DNA of 64,000 nt from Prostheceraeus crozeri (taxonomy: Eukaryota; Platyhelminthes; Polycladida; Euryleptidae), in assembly GCA_907163375.1 (NCBI GenBank), contig CAJQUW010001067.1:62001-126000 (forward strand). Direction: 5' to 3'. This document shows, piece after piece, positions 49,601 through 62,439 of the stretch (its first letter is position 1; each line of letters opens with the position of its first letter). Under the pieces are notes generated by a model. It saw nothing but the letters and a program-made list of their open reading frames with translations. It made no database searches and had not been told where the DNA came from. Made by a program: the position numbers and the translations under genes.

Positions 49601-50170
49601 TAGATATCTCCGCTGTCTTTACAGAGGTTCTAAGTTGGCTTGAGCTATGTTTCGTGAAATGCTATGTTTAGTAAGAGAGGGTAACGAGCTATGTAGTATG
49701 TAATGACGGGAGAGCTTTTGAACGGTTTTGAAAGTTGTCGGCGACTTAGTGATGGCATGTAAGGGAAGGTTTTGAATTTGGACGGGGTCGACGGCTGAAG
49801 ATCTACATCTACGGGTGGAGTGCTACCAACGAAGAGTCGGTGACGAGGTAAGATCAGGGCTAGTTAGACCAAAGTGTGTAGTCACTGACAGCAAAGTAAG
49901 TTTCAGGGACGGTAAGATCTGTGTCTAGTCGCTGATTAACTCTGTTAAGGTGTTTTTGGGGAGTAAAGTTTGGGAGAGCAACTTCTGTAAAGTCAACTCA
50001 CATTTGCAAGAGCTTATTAATATCCAAAAGCCTGAAAGACTAAAAGAGAAAGGATGATATCAAGTTGAAAGTAAAGGAATAAAGTTTTATTCGAAGAGAT
50101 ACGACTTCTGTAATTTGGCCTTTTAACCGGGATAGAGTGGTAAAAGTTGTAACATAAATTTGGTGTCAGA

Positions 50171-51516
50171 GTGTGGGATAAGATGACGGACATAATCAGT
50201 CTGTCCCGCAAAGTTGCTGGAATAAAGGGCCACAGTACTAAAGTGATGAATGAGATAAGAGCACTGCTAACTAAGAATGAGATGGAAAGAGAGATTTTGG
50301 CCTTACAGAATGTTTTGTCTGAAAAGGTAGACCTTTTGGTAGATGAAATTTATGCGTTGGTCACATTGTTAATCGGCGACGATAGACAAACCGACGCGAA
50401 TGTAAAAGAGAAAGATATTGACCTCGTAGATGAGAAGATAGACAGCATCAATGACGAAATTAATGAATATTTAAAGTTAAGTTAAGTTCGAAGACGAAAG
50501 TCAAAAGTAACGAAAGTGAGTGCGGTTTAGAAAAGTTAAGTTTACCAAAGTTTTCTGGGAAAGATTGTTTTAAGTGGAGGTGAATATTAGATGCTACTGT
50601 ACATTCGCAACCGTTTTCTGGTAAAGTGAAAATGCTGAGATTGATTTCGTGTCTTGATGGTAACCCTCGAGAGCTAATAAGTAATTATCCTCCAACAGAG
50701 AGTTCTTATGACGTGTGTTTAGCGAGACTAGACTCAGTTTAAGGTGGAGAGCAGCGACACGTGACAGAGATGGTACGGACGGTGAGAATTGGAAAGGCGA
50801 TCGACGGCGAAAACCTGGTGGAGTTGCGACGGTTTACAACGGTTTTGGAAGGTTCGGTGTTGGTGACAGGCAAATCTTCGATCGACGGACACAGTGACGC
50901 ACTGTTTCACGCGGCAAAGGAACGACTGGCCAGACAGCTTCTACGGCATTACGTGAAATGGACTTTAGATCACAAGGTAAGAGAGAATTTTGAATCTCTA
51001 ATTGAATTTCTAACCGAGTGGTCTAAAGTCATAGAGAGTACTTATGTTGAAAGTAAAGTTAGAGCTAAACCACCTATGCATGCATGTGTTCAAGTAATTA
51101 ATGAAGATATTAAATGCAAAAGTTTTCACAATGCAGCAGGTGCTTTCCATCTTAAATGTATTTACCATCAAAGAGAGCTTAATAAAAATGAGAGTCATTA
51201 CTTGGATAGTTGTAACGATTTTAAAATGCTGAATGTCAAAGAAAGGAATGATTTTGTATTCAAGAATCGCTTATGCAGAGTGTGTTTAAAATTAAACCAC
51301 ACTGCAAAAGATTGTCGTAATGTGAAGTTAAAATGTAAAATTTGTCCAGATGGTAAGAACCGCCATCATTTTCTTTTACATCATGGAGAAGTAATTGACA
51401 CTGAGCCAAGGCTTGACAGTAATGTAATTGAAGCAAGTAATTTTAATTTTCCACCGAATGCAGTTTCTTTGCAAACGGTACCAAACGGTCTAACGACGGC
51501 AAGAAAGTTTTATTAA
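50171..51516 (+). pseudogene. BEL/Pao gag-like region with zinc knuckles
   Basis: A first frame (50171-50485) is helical. After a frame break, 50761-51516 ends in RLCRVCLKLNHTAKDCRN..LKCKIC..GKNRHHFLLH, the paired CxxC...H...C / CxxC...H knuckles placed between gag and protease in BEL/Pao elements. Confidence 0.7.
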
Positions 51517-51523
51517 TGCTCTC

Positions 51524-52351
51524 TTGGACATGGGAAGCAATTGTTCTTTTGTCAGTGACAGTGTCGTCAATGCTTTAGGGTTGAAAAAGATGTCAAGTGA
51601 AGTAAGAACTATGAATACGGTGAATAAAGTAAATGAGAAGGTCTCTGTCGCGAAAGTTAAACTGAGTCTAGAGAACGTAAGCGGGGAGTACAAAAGTAGC
51701 ATAGTTATGTTGTCCATTAGCTCCTTATTAATGAAATCTAGACCGATCCACTGGGAAAATATTAAGAAGGAATGGTGTCACCTAAAGAATGTTAAATTTC
51801 TGAAATTGGAACAGAGAGACCATCATGAGATGTTGATAGGGGCAGATTTGGTCTTTTATCATCGAGTCTTTAAGGAGATAAGAGGGAAGAAGCATGAACT
51901 AGTAGCTAAGTTAACACCTTTGGGTTGGACGTGTGTAGGAAAAACGAAGGCAGTTACTACTGAACAGTTAACTACCAACTTTTGCAATATGGAAGACCAG
52001 CTTGAGTCAGACGTTAGTCGATTATGGGAGTTGGATGTTTTGGGAATTAAGGATGATGTCAAAGAAAGTAAGATCCTGACCTCTGATGAGAAGCTGGCAA
52101 ATTCTATCCTTGAAAAAGAACTGAAGTTTGAGGGCGGACGATATCAAGCCCCAATTATTTGGAAGCACCAACCTATCTTAAAGGAAAATATGGAAGCCGT
52201 TAGGAAAAGAACCAACGGTATGACAAGCCGTCCAAAAAAGAATGAAGATAATCTCTTAAGATGTGAAGAGATCATAATGTCTTACAAAGAGAAGGGCTAT
52301 GTAAAAGAAATTACCCCAAAAGAGAACGATGGCGGCTATTATATTCCATAA
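51524..52351 (+). pseudogene. BEL/Pao aspartic protease and linker
   Basis: DMGSNCSFVSDSVVNALGLK is the aspartic protease active-site region (DxGS type). IGADLVF and PLGWTCVG are conserved Pao protease landmarks. It then runs to the start of the RT region (LWELDVLGI...; EIIMSYKEKGYVKEI). It stops at 52351, and the RT continues in another frame. Confidence 0.8.
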
Positions 52352-52431
52352 TTTCCTATAATACGTGATGAGAAAGAGACAACTAAAGTTCGTTTGGTAT
52401 TGACTGTTCAGCGAAGTATGGGAAGGAAAGT

Positions 52432-52701
52432 TTGAACGACCAAATTCTGCCAGGTCCAAAGTTACAAAATGACATCATTGACGTATTGATAAGATTTCGG
52501 AAGTTTAAGTTTTGTGTAATAGGTGACATCTCTGAAATGTACCTCCAAATCGCACTAAGATCTGCTGATAGGAAGTATTGTCGTTTCATTTGGGAAGATA
52601 AGATCTTCGAGTGGACGAGAACTCTATTCGGACGTTCAGAGCACTGTATATTGTCCAAAGTCATGCGAAGAGATATGAGCAGACGTGTAAAGCCACTGTA
52701 G
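52432..52701 (+). pseudogene. BEL/Pao reverse transcriptase fragment
   Basis: GPKLQNDIIDVLIRFRKFKFCVIGDISEMYLQI and RFIWED match the first conserved RT blocks of BEL/Pao elements (GP.LQ..L...L.RFR; DI..M..Q; RFLW). The catalytic DD box is missing because the fragment ends. Confidence 0.78.
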
Positions 52702-53285
52702 AGACACTTAGAAACTCAATGTATGTAGATGACCTTGCTGATTCCAGAGAAAGTGAAAGTGACATAAATGAGCTGTAATTATGACTCAACTTCCCCAAAA
52801 ATTTTGCATCGATATTTTTGAATTTTATAGTAGTAAAAAACCTTCAATAATAACCCGGTGCAGAAGCCTAGACTGACTAGATATTTTGATGAAAGGAGAG
52901 AAATAAGCTTTATCTAATAATAAGAGTGCCTGTATTCCCATATCATGTAAATCGGAAGTGTTTCGTACATATGGTAACCTATTGAAGATGAATGGCAACA
53001 AATGCTGCCAACGGCCAGTAGCAGTATCAATTTTTCAACGAGCTGAACGAATTCCGCACAATTTCAGCTGCTTGAAAACTGGCTATTGTTCTGTCTCCAC
53101 ACATGGTGCAGGCGTCGGAAATCAATTATATGTGAAAGCAAGCCATTTGTATCAAGATAATGCGTGCGGAACCATGGCTTCTTTTATTCATTGTGCGACT
53201 GAATTGTGTTCCTCCGTGTGCGCCTTCCTTCATCACGCCAACAGGGTTTTCATTTCATTGTAACTCTGTGCTTCAAGCTGCGACC

Positions 53286-55512
53286 ATGTGTGTAGAGCTA
53301 GACAGAATGTCAAGAAAATGGACGTTGAACGACGTCATAGACTTTGTCACCGCCGACGACGAGGATTCATGCGATGAAAACGAGCGAAATGTCATTGTCA
53401 TGAGGCCTCCGACTGAGCGTCCCGAAGTCGAGACTGACTGTGATTCTGAAAAATCTGACGATGAAAACTTGAGCGAAATTTCAAATCTACCACGTCGTAT
53501 TTTGAACGCGGAAGTTCAGGAACTCGAAGATGACGAAGCTGCGGACAACAGCGTATCAAAAGTACAACGACCAAGAGAGCGACGCTGGAAACGATCACAA
53601 TGCAGGTAAGAGAAAAGACACATATACATGTACGAGCGCTCGTATGCATAGGGGCCGGCAAAAAAATTCGTTTCTTTTCTCGCATTTTTAAACGCGCCTC
53701 ATTTCGTGCTGTGACTGTTCATGTGACCCCCTACGATATGTATAAACTTTGTTAGTTATTGCTCCTCATAACACTGTCATAGATATACGAGCGCATATTT
53801 GAATGCATCCAAGTTTAGAAAAAACGAATTTTTTGGCTGCCCAATATAACATACTGGCCTCTACAATGCATGGAATGGATTATATAATTGTATTGTATAG
53901 TATAGTCCCATAAACTAATGCTTGATGCATAAACATATAAAATGTAGCATATTTTACATTGTATACGTAAACTATATTTCTTTAAAGCGTTCGTATATAC
54001 TTCATCAGTGGACTTACGTTTACATATCCAGTGCATGTATGTGCTCATTCACAATATACTTTGCACCTTGATACGTATTGGCTTACATGCAAATGTGAAT
54101 TGATTAACACTCAAGCTACATTGCAAACTGACATGTTTATTTATTTGTTTCAGGCCAACTTTTGATGTGAGAGGATCTCAAGATTTGAGTCCAGAAATCA
54201 GTAATTCAATCGATTCTGAGATGGCGGCCTTCAAAAAAGTGTTTCCGGCAACCTTCATCGTCCATCTGGTGGAACAGACTAACCTGTATGCAGCACTATC
54301 AAATGAAAACTTCGATCCAGTGACGACAAACGAAATGCTTACGTTTATTGGGTTATTTTATCTAACAGGTTACGTGCGTCTACCTGCTAGAGACATGTAC
54401 TGGGAACAGTCGCCAGATTGACATCAGAGCTTCGTTGCCAACGCTATGCGACGAAATCGGTTTCGATAAATTTTTCGTTGCATTCACATGGCTGACAACA
54501 TGCAAATGAATAATGACCGCTATTACAAGGTTAGGCCCATGTTTCGCATTTTGAACGAGGCTTTCAAGTCATGTGCTGCATACATCGACTTCAGTGTGGA
54601 CGGAAGCATTATCCCCTACTATGGTCGGCATGGTACAAAGCAGTTCGTCAGAGGCAAGCCGATCCGCTTTGGCTATAAATTATGGTGTTTGACCTCGACG
54701 GATGGTTATCTCGTACACGCGGAGCCGTATTGTGGCGGACACACCGACTTCCCGACGACAGGAAATGGTCAAGGATCTGATGTGGTCATTGGATTGCTGG
54801 AGGAATCTTCTTCACGTCGTTGCCGTTGCTAGATAAACTGGCAGGAAAAAATATTGGTGCTGTGGGAACAATAAGGGACAACAGACTGCAGAAAGCTCCC
54901 GTAACGCCAAAGAAGGAGATGGAAAAAAGCCAAGGGGGACGTTTGAAAGCGTTCATGATGGCACAAATATGTTGGTTCGCGGGAATGATAACAAAGCTGT
55001 GACAGTGGCCACAAACTATTTGCCTTGTGGGCCCACAAAGCTAGTTCGCCGTTTTTCAAGAAAAGATAGAAAACGAATTGATGTCTCAATGCCTTTTCCT
55101 CTGCAGATTTACAATGACAAAATGGGAGGTGTTGACTTATTCGACTTATTCGTGGCAACATACCGAATTCGTCTAAGATCAAAAAATGGTGGTGGCCTTT
55201 CTTAGGATGGGGCTTGACCGCTGCGATGGTAAACGGTTGGATTCTATTTCGCCGTGTTGTGAATAAGAAGACGACTTTGTGCAGCAATTAGTCTCAACGT
55301 GCGGCAGTCCACCGAGGGTCGGTGGGCGGCCGTCGATTCTTCGAGGAGCATCGGCAGATGCCGTGCGTACAGATGGAACTGGCCACGACTTGGTTCGAGC
55401 ATCATCACAATACTGCTGTTGCAAAGAGTGTGGACGGCGTACAGCTCTAAGATGCGAGAGATGCAACGTCCCCCTGCATTTGGAATGCAAAGCCCCTTAT
55501 CATTCCAAATAA
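53286..55512 (+). pseudogene. piggyBac transposase-like (PGBD) gene with one intron, frameshifted
   Basis: Exon 1 (53286-53605) encodes an acidic N-terminus. A GTAAGA donor at 53606 and a TTTGTTTCAG acceptor ending at 54153 splice in frame to exon 2. Exon 2 shows VEQTNLYA, FIGLFYLTGYVRLP, MYWEQ, DRYYKVRPMF, IPYYGRHGTKQF.RGKPIRFGYKLW, GTIRDNR, YNDKMGGVDLFD and a C-terminal Cys/His cluster (CKECGRRTALRCERC..PLHLEC). The pieces lie in different frames, so the gene is dead. A GGGTTAA at 55702-55708 may mark the element's right end. Confidence 0.85.
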
Positions 55513-55709
55513 CTTTTGGTAAGCCTGTGCAAATTTTTTGCTTACGTTACTGGCCTTTGGCCACATTTGTTGCCAGCAAATAAACAAGCCTCAATCAAAA
55601 CCGTGGCGTTTTCTTTCTCGAATATGTGAATTTTCTTTCTTAACAAGGTCTGAACTAACATATTCAATAAAAGATACGACTAAAAAAACTCGGCGTTCGA
55701 TGGGTTAAC

Positions 55710-57000
55710 TTTGAAAGTGTTTCATGAACTTTTCTGTACCGATATCGCTGTGTTTGATTTTACAGCATGCAATTTCTTATTCCAAAGTTTGTTTCCGCTA
55801 TTTGCTCGACAATTGCGTGACCAATTTCTGTTTTTAGATTTCTGTCAATATTTGAGACGCTTATATTATTTTTGCAATCTTTATAGAAGAAATGCTTTTT
55901 CTGAATTAGGGTCAATTAGCTCTCTAGTTACCTCAAGATACATACGCCTACTCAATTATGTTAAAAGGTAAGTACGTCACACCAGAGCAGTGGGTTGCAT
56001 GAAATAAGTGAGAACGCTATTGTATTGAACGCAGTTGCATTCACGCCAATAAAATCCCCGACGACATAAAACTGTAATGAAATAGAAAAGTATCTTATAA
56101 AAGGAAATATAAGAATAACAAAATACGAGAGTAATGCATACAGCATACAAATCAATGATCATTGATACAACAAATCAATCGCATGTTTTGGATAGAAATT
56201 TACTTTTGTACCAGATTGCTGTAAATCATGAAATGAGCTGATCTCTGACCATAGATAGCTACATGAGTGCATTTCATTGTAGCAAATGAATACAGAAAAA
56301 ATTGGCATATAGCCACAGAATTAGATTCATCTGCGCGCGCTTCGGTTTCCGAGAAAGGAAGAATTGTATGTAACCTTAATATCGAAATGGCACATCACAG
56401 AATTAGACAGTTTGCTCCTTCTCGAATGGATAATTCGTGTATCGGTTGCTATTGGAAATGGCAAACAATATGCTGTCAACAGAGGACACCAGAGCCAGTG
56501 AGAGATGCGTGCGTGCTGTGATATCACTTCGCACACACCAAAACACATCGATGCCGGGCTTCGATTCAATGTATGCACTATACAGTGAGCAATGCCGAGG
56601 AGAGGATCATCAAGTGAACTAATTTTCGTACGCCTGCTACTTTCTTCAATAATGATCGGAAGGGTCAACATTATGGAGAAAACTTGTGGGCCATGATCTG
56701 AATTCTTCGAATCTGAAGGAATTTTGGCATTCGAAGCACTTTGCTGGAACTCACATTAATCCGCAAGCGACGCACGACTTTTTTCCTATCTCTGTAAGGT
56801 ATTAGGAATTCCTTTTTGCCCACTTAATAGGTTCCTCGATGTTCCGTCAATTTCGTATTAATCACACTTCTAGCAAACCGAAGCAGATAAACAAAATATT
56901 TAATTCTGTGCATATAGCAGATCAGAGTATACCACAGAAGTGCATTTCTGATTTCACCGACAATATAGTGCAACTCAATATAATTAAATATATTTGCATG
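55710..57000. other. AT-rich noncoding sequence
   Basis: Only short frames without recognisable domains. Nothing I can assign. Confidence 0.4.
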
Positions 57001-57002
57001 AT

Positions 57003-57147
57003 ATGTCAAGTAGAAGATTCCCCAACTTTTACTGAGATAGAAGACTTCTTTTTTAGCACGAGGCCTACATCGTAGCCGAAAGACCTCGTGCTAGAGAAGA
57101 AGTCTTCTATCTCAGTAAAAATTGGAGAAGTCTCGACTTGACATGAA
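57003..57147. repeat. Long palindrome / hairpin
   Basis: Arms 57023-57065 and 57082-57124 (43 bp, about 90 per cent complementary) surround a 16-bp loop. The complementarity continues imperfectly outward to ATGTCAAGT and ACTTGACAT. It could be a foldback MITE or a source of hairpin RNA. Confidence 0.75.
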
Positions 57148-57149
57148 GT

Positions 57150-60060
57150 ACATTCAATTCCCTATGTTTCAAACATTTGCATGATGTTCTACATTATGTA
57201 CTCAATCAAATCAATCTACAGCAGTTCAGACAATGGCAATGGAAGTCATTGCCATGGTGATGGTTGATGATGATGACACAGGGGGAAGACCCGGTTACAG
57301 CAAATGGGTGCCATCATCCGTCCTTCACTAGAGTGAATGGGAATCCAGTTTTGCTGATAACTTTGGCAGAGTGCTACCAACATACTCAAACCCACCACTC
57401 CCAAACCTCTTCTTTATCTGAAAAGGACTTCTTTCTGAGTTGGTCCACAGGTCTCATTACTGATCAACATACATAAATACTAAACTCATCGTACACGGAC
57501 AAGTAATCGTGTGCTCAGCATATGATTATGAGTACATGCATGGGGTCGGCTACCTAGAAGATATGCAATGACAGCATAATTCATAGCTACAACTCTATTG
57601 GCACTATAACAGCAACACATTCTAGAAATATGTATGATATATACGTTGTTTATCGTATAGAAGAAAAAGTCTTCGCGTGGCTATAGACTGCTTAATATTG
57701 AAAGTTATGGACTTACTGATTATGAGAAGTTCATGCAAAAATAATAAACGACTTTATTATTATTATTATTAAAAATAAATGTTATGGACAATGCATGTGA
57801 ATGCGATGTTAACGATTTCTCTATTTAAGAGCATTTTTCAATTTGACTGCTTCTGAGAGTGATGGATTTTTTTACAATAGATAAATGCTATATTTGAGTA
57901 AATTATAAATTTCCTTCAGTACGCTTTTCAGTTTATTAGCAAATGTTATAGATTATGACTAACTGTGCGATAGTTATAGACCCATCAGGCTTACACGCAT
58001 GTATGGTCTTGGATAATGACGTTTCGTCTTTAGTTGATTTTATCACCACTTCAATAAAAGCAAAAAGAATACAATTAATTAAATTCTGATCATGTATTAA
58101 ATCAAACAAATTTTTATGCTTATGTATCCACTCCAGTCGCTTTGATCAGCGAGGTCATTTTGAAAAATGCAAAAATACGGAAATTTGTCTAAAAATAAAG
58201 AAAATCTCTCATGTACTTTTGAACCACGCAGTCCTGGTTAACATCAAACATGAAACAGTTAATTTTCAATTACCGTCGTACGATGCATTCCCAGAAGAGA
58301 GAGGACATCAAAATTGTTCAAAATCTCGTGCAAATAAAATGAAAAGGATTACTTGAAAATCTTATAGAGTAGTATGGATATCTACAAAATTATAACAAGT
58401 CTTGAGGATTTACAAAATTCTAACAAGTCTTGAGGATCTACGAAAGTCAGCATACATGCTGTGATGTGGTGCATGACCCATACATGTTTTTATGCACATC
58501 TGCATCAGGCTCCGAAGATTGAATGCATGAGAAAGATCCTCTTTCAACCAAGTCCACAACTCAATGCCTGAAAGTGATAGAATTCGTTGTTAGAAAACAG
58601 AATTCATTACCAAAATAGAAAGGGTCTATCAGTGGTTTACAGTAGGCCTACGAATTATAATTACGTTCGTTTTGCGATTTGGGCTTCTCTGACCGTCACT
58701 TTCTTCTATGCATTTTGTAGTGTTCAAAATTTTTCCTCGCACTTCTCGTTATCTTTTACGTAAAAATACCGGTGCCCTTTATATCGTTATGAAGATCAAT
58801 GCTTATCGTTGGGTTTTCGTAGTAGACACATTCTTCTACAAGACAGCAGTGTTACAGGCGCAAATTATGTTGAAGATTGGATTTGGTACAATTTAAAGTG
58901 AATGACTTGGCATGTTTTTCTCAAGAAAACAGAAAGGAATGTTACAGACTTGTTAGTTACGATACGAAAATTATGTTACACAGTCTCGACTGGTTTAAAT
59001 CGCGAATTTTGTATGATTTCTCAGTACAGAAAGGAATGAAGTCCCCGTGAACTTAGAATTTTCCTGCTAGGCTGCATGGGATTGAAAGCAGAAATAAATG
59101 TTCGCAAAGCGTTGACAAAACCTTTGGTGATCGTTCAGACGGCGAGGGAAAACTACAGTATATAATTGCGGACTAATAATACCATGTAGCTTACCATGTA
59201 GTTTCAACATATGCCATGTTGCATGTTCTAGATTTCTAAATTTCTGTACTTTCTGAACGCCATTGTACCTGCCAATGTGAATTTTGAGTTTGTGATCAGT
59301 CTGTCTGATGATGATCAATGCTTATTAACCAAAATTAATCACAAAAAAATTAAAAATTTGCCATCAAATCTCTAATTGACACTTTCCATTATTCACAATA
59401 TGAACACTGTAAGTCAAGACATTTACATATTCACAATAAGCTTATTGACCGAAACCCGAAAAGTCACAAAATTTCAATTTATTTGTGCAATTACTTGCCG
59501 AACGGCAGTATTTTATATCTATCTATGGGCGCAAAAGTACCCACATTTGCATCCGAGAGTCAATCATTCCTTCTAATCTACAGTCCTACATTCCATCACG
59601 TTTTCTTGTGTGAAATTCTTTTGTTTAGCATAAAATCTGAGCGAAAGCTTTACTAAGAAATATATATAATGAACAGAAATGGTATGAAAGCAATGATGGC
59701 ACAAATTGAATTGAAAATCATTGATAAAAGCAGATAATTTAAACTTCGTGCAAAATTTTCCGAAATGATTCAGACATTTATAAACATGTCATTTATGTAA
59801 TGAAATTGCATGTAATTTCTTAATAGCAAGCTTATATGCAGGCTACCTTTACTTGTATTATGCACAAGCACTTCCTATGAAAACTGATGATATTTCATCA
59901 AAATCCTGTTTAAATTATGATAGTTTGACTAATGTATTAATTAAATATATTAATCATCAATTAATCACGCATGTTCAAATGAAAAAAAACTAGAATGAAG
60001 GATGTTTTTAAAAATGCAATTTTCGAAAAAATAGTCGTCAATGATTAAGATATAAGTGTG
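57150..60060. other. AT-rich noncoding sequence
   Basis: A long stretch with only short frames and no recognised domain. A 23-bp match to the satellite (ATTGTACCTGCCAATGTGAA...) occurs near 59264. Confidence 0.4.
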
Positions 60061-60067
60061 CTCACTT

Positions 60068-60367
60068 TACCAATGAGGTTTCGACAACATCTGCAACATG
60101 GGAGAACGGAGCCTCCCTTATCAAACAGGTTTTCATTTTTTGAGACCAAAGCATTATGGAAATTCCTGTAAGTAATTTTAGATGATAGCGATTTTCCCCA
60201 AGAGGGATGAAAGCGGTTACCAATGAGGTTTCGACAACATCTGCAACATGGGAGAACGGAGCCTCCCTTATCAAACAGGTTTTCATTTTTTGAGACCAAA
60301 GCATTATGGAAATTCCTGTAAGTAATTTTAGATGATAGCGATTTTCCCCAAGAGGGATGAAAGCTCA
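60068..60367. repeat. 150-bp direct tandem duplication
   Basis: The block starting CCAATGAGGTTTCGAC is repeated with a period of 150 bp and about 145 identical bases. The minus-strand frame across it only reflects the duplication. Confidence 0.88.
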
Positions 60368-60369
60368 AT

Positions 60370-62190
60370 TACAGCTAAATGTGGGACTTCTTAACTCTTG
60401 ATGCATGCTTTGTTTTGATTTCATGCAAAATGGTAATACATGTACGTTAGAAGAGAAGATAAATAGTCGAACACTTGTAGAAAATCGTCTATGCTCGAGA
60501 CCATGAAATATACACTCTACACTGCAATTCAAATTAAATTACTCAATTTTCCAATGCATTCAAGCATGCACAATCGTGACTTCATTCACGAACACTTGGT
60601 TATCTTTTTTGAATCCTTTCAGGATTTCAGGATTATTGCAAAGAGGAAATTAATGACAAGCGTCGTTTGAGAACAATTGGAATGCTTTGAGGGGCATCTA
60701 AATTGAAATGGATGATACAAAATGACAAAAGATGCATGAATATTTCTTATCGAAGAAATTTTGACAACCATTAGCAAATGTACACTTTGGAATGAATTAC
60801 ACGCCAGCAACCTCAATAGATAATTCAAAACATCATTTTTACATGAGAATCTTTTTATCAAATACTTAAATACGATGAGAAAATAATAATAATTAAATAC
60901 GTCTGGCAATTATCATCGTCATCATCAACTTTTCTCTGTAATATTAAGCACGAATTTAGCAAATGTAATCAATCTGTCAAAAAGAAAGTACGCTCGTATT
61001 TACCAACAATTTGAAAGTTCATGACTGTTATTTGCATGCAATACAATATCTAAATATTCCCAAATTTCAGACAAAATATCTCAGGTAAGGAAGGAATACT
61101 TCACTGTGATAGTAAACTTTCCAATCATAGCTCTCACGCAAAGCAATGGCATCACCAATATCGGGAGCATATTAATTCAGATTTGTAAGTAACACTAACT
61201 CGCCTGAGGAATCAACAGGTTTGCGACACGTTGCGAATTATATCAAAATTTGGGCAGATTGGTATTTTATTTGACTCCGTTTCGATAATTTATGCGTCTG
61301 CCAGAACACGTCGTAGCTGCTATTTCACAGAATATTTCAGAGAATAGCAACATTGCAACAACCTAGTCTGATGTACAAGTCAGGGAATGCACCGGGTCAA
61401 GATCCGGATCTGGGATCCGGCGGATTCTATTGGAAATATCCGGATCCTAGATCCGGTATGAGATCCGCCCGGATCCCGGATCCAGCGAAGAGCGTTTATG
61501 ATGACATGTTGATGGTCATTAATGCTGTGTCTGAAAATCCTATTTAGCGATAGAAGTTATAAAAGTTATAGAACCTCAAACTTGTTTTTCTCGTTACTCA
61601 CCTAGAGTTTGGAGTGGCAGCCAAGAATGCGAATATAAATCTTAATAGAAATGTTTTATCCAAGAATATCTGTAGCTCGGTTTTGAATGACCATCTATTA
61701 ATGTTCAAAACAGATGACGTAACTTTTTCATGCTTTGTTCATTCTAATTGTCATGTTACCGTTGTAGACATGTGACCACTGCACCCGCTTACTAATCCAC
61801 ACCAAGGAATGAATGGACATCCATGACTTTCAAAGCTAATGACATAAAAAAGATTTATTGTGCATCTCCAAACATATGATATTGATCCGACTACCTTATG
61901 CTTACAATGAGCAATAGCTGTAATTATTGATAAATCTATAATAGTTGGGTATGCCCATATTCGTTAAATAAACACAAATAAAAGCGAGTTCGCTGTCTTT
62001 CCTTTCTTTTAATTAAATACACTTTGTTTATCGTTGTTGAAATTTTTTCTTTGATTGAATCATGGTAAATATCAACTTGATTAATTCAGAAATTCAGTAA
62101 CTGCTATCATGCATTAAGAAAGAGTACACATTTCTCCATGCTCAGTCTCAGATTGTATTACCGATATTTTAGATACTTGTACGTCCATTG
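60370..62190. other. Noncoding sequence with a GGATCC-rich cluster
   Basis: A cluster at about 61393-61484 carries repeated GATCCGG/GGATCC palindromes. The rest is AT-rich without genes I can support. Confidence 0.4.
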
Positions 62191-62195
62191 ATATT

Positions 62196-62432
62196 AAATA
62201 AATAAATGAATGAATGAACTTTGTTTATACTCGGAAGCACATTAGGCACGGAGCCTTTATTCCATGTGGCCGAGTTGTCATTTACCACTATCATTCTCTT
62301 TCGTGCTGAGTGTTTAGCAAGAATACAGAGTGTACCTATTTTAAAAGTCTTAGGTTTGACCCGACCAAGATTTGAACCAAGGTCTCCCGGACGCAGAGCG
62401 AACACTCTACCACAAGGCCACAGCGCCGGTGA
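62196..62432 (-). mobile_element. tRNA-derived SINE
   Basis: Read on the minus strand, a tRNA-like head has an A box (TGGCCTTGTGGTAGAGTG; core at 62410-62420) and a B box (GGTTCAAATCTTGG; 62365-62378). A tRNA-unrelated body follows and the tail ends in (ATTC)n/AT-rich repeats near 62196-62220. These are Pol III SINE features. Confidence 0.8.
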
Positions 62433-62439
62433 TAGTACT

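Larger units (their letters stand above)
50161..52701 (+). mobile_element. BEL/Pao LTR retrotransposon remnant
   Basis: TGGTGTCAGAGTGTGGGA at 50161 looks like a primer-binding site, so a 5' LTR probably ends near 50154; its start could not be set. Gag-like, protease and partial RT frames follow in the right order. No RNase H, integrase or 3' LTR is seen, so the copy is truncated. Confidence 0.75.

Noticed and set aside
60045-60368. 107-codon minus-strand frame
   Set aside because: It exists only because a 150-bp block (a multiple of three) is duplicated.
62365-62420. Functional tRNA gene
   Set aside because: The A and B boxes are followed by an unrelated body and a simple-repeat tail, so it is a SINE.
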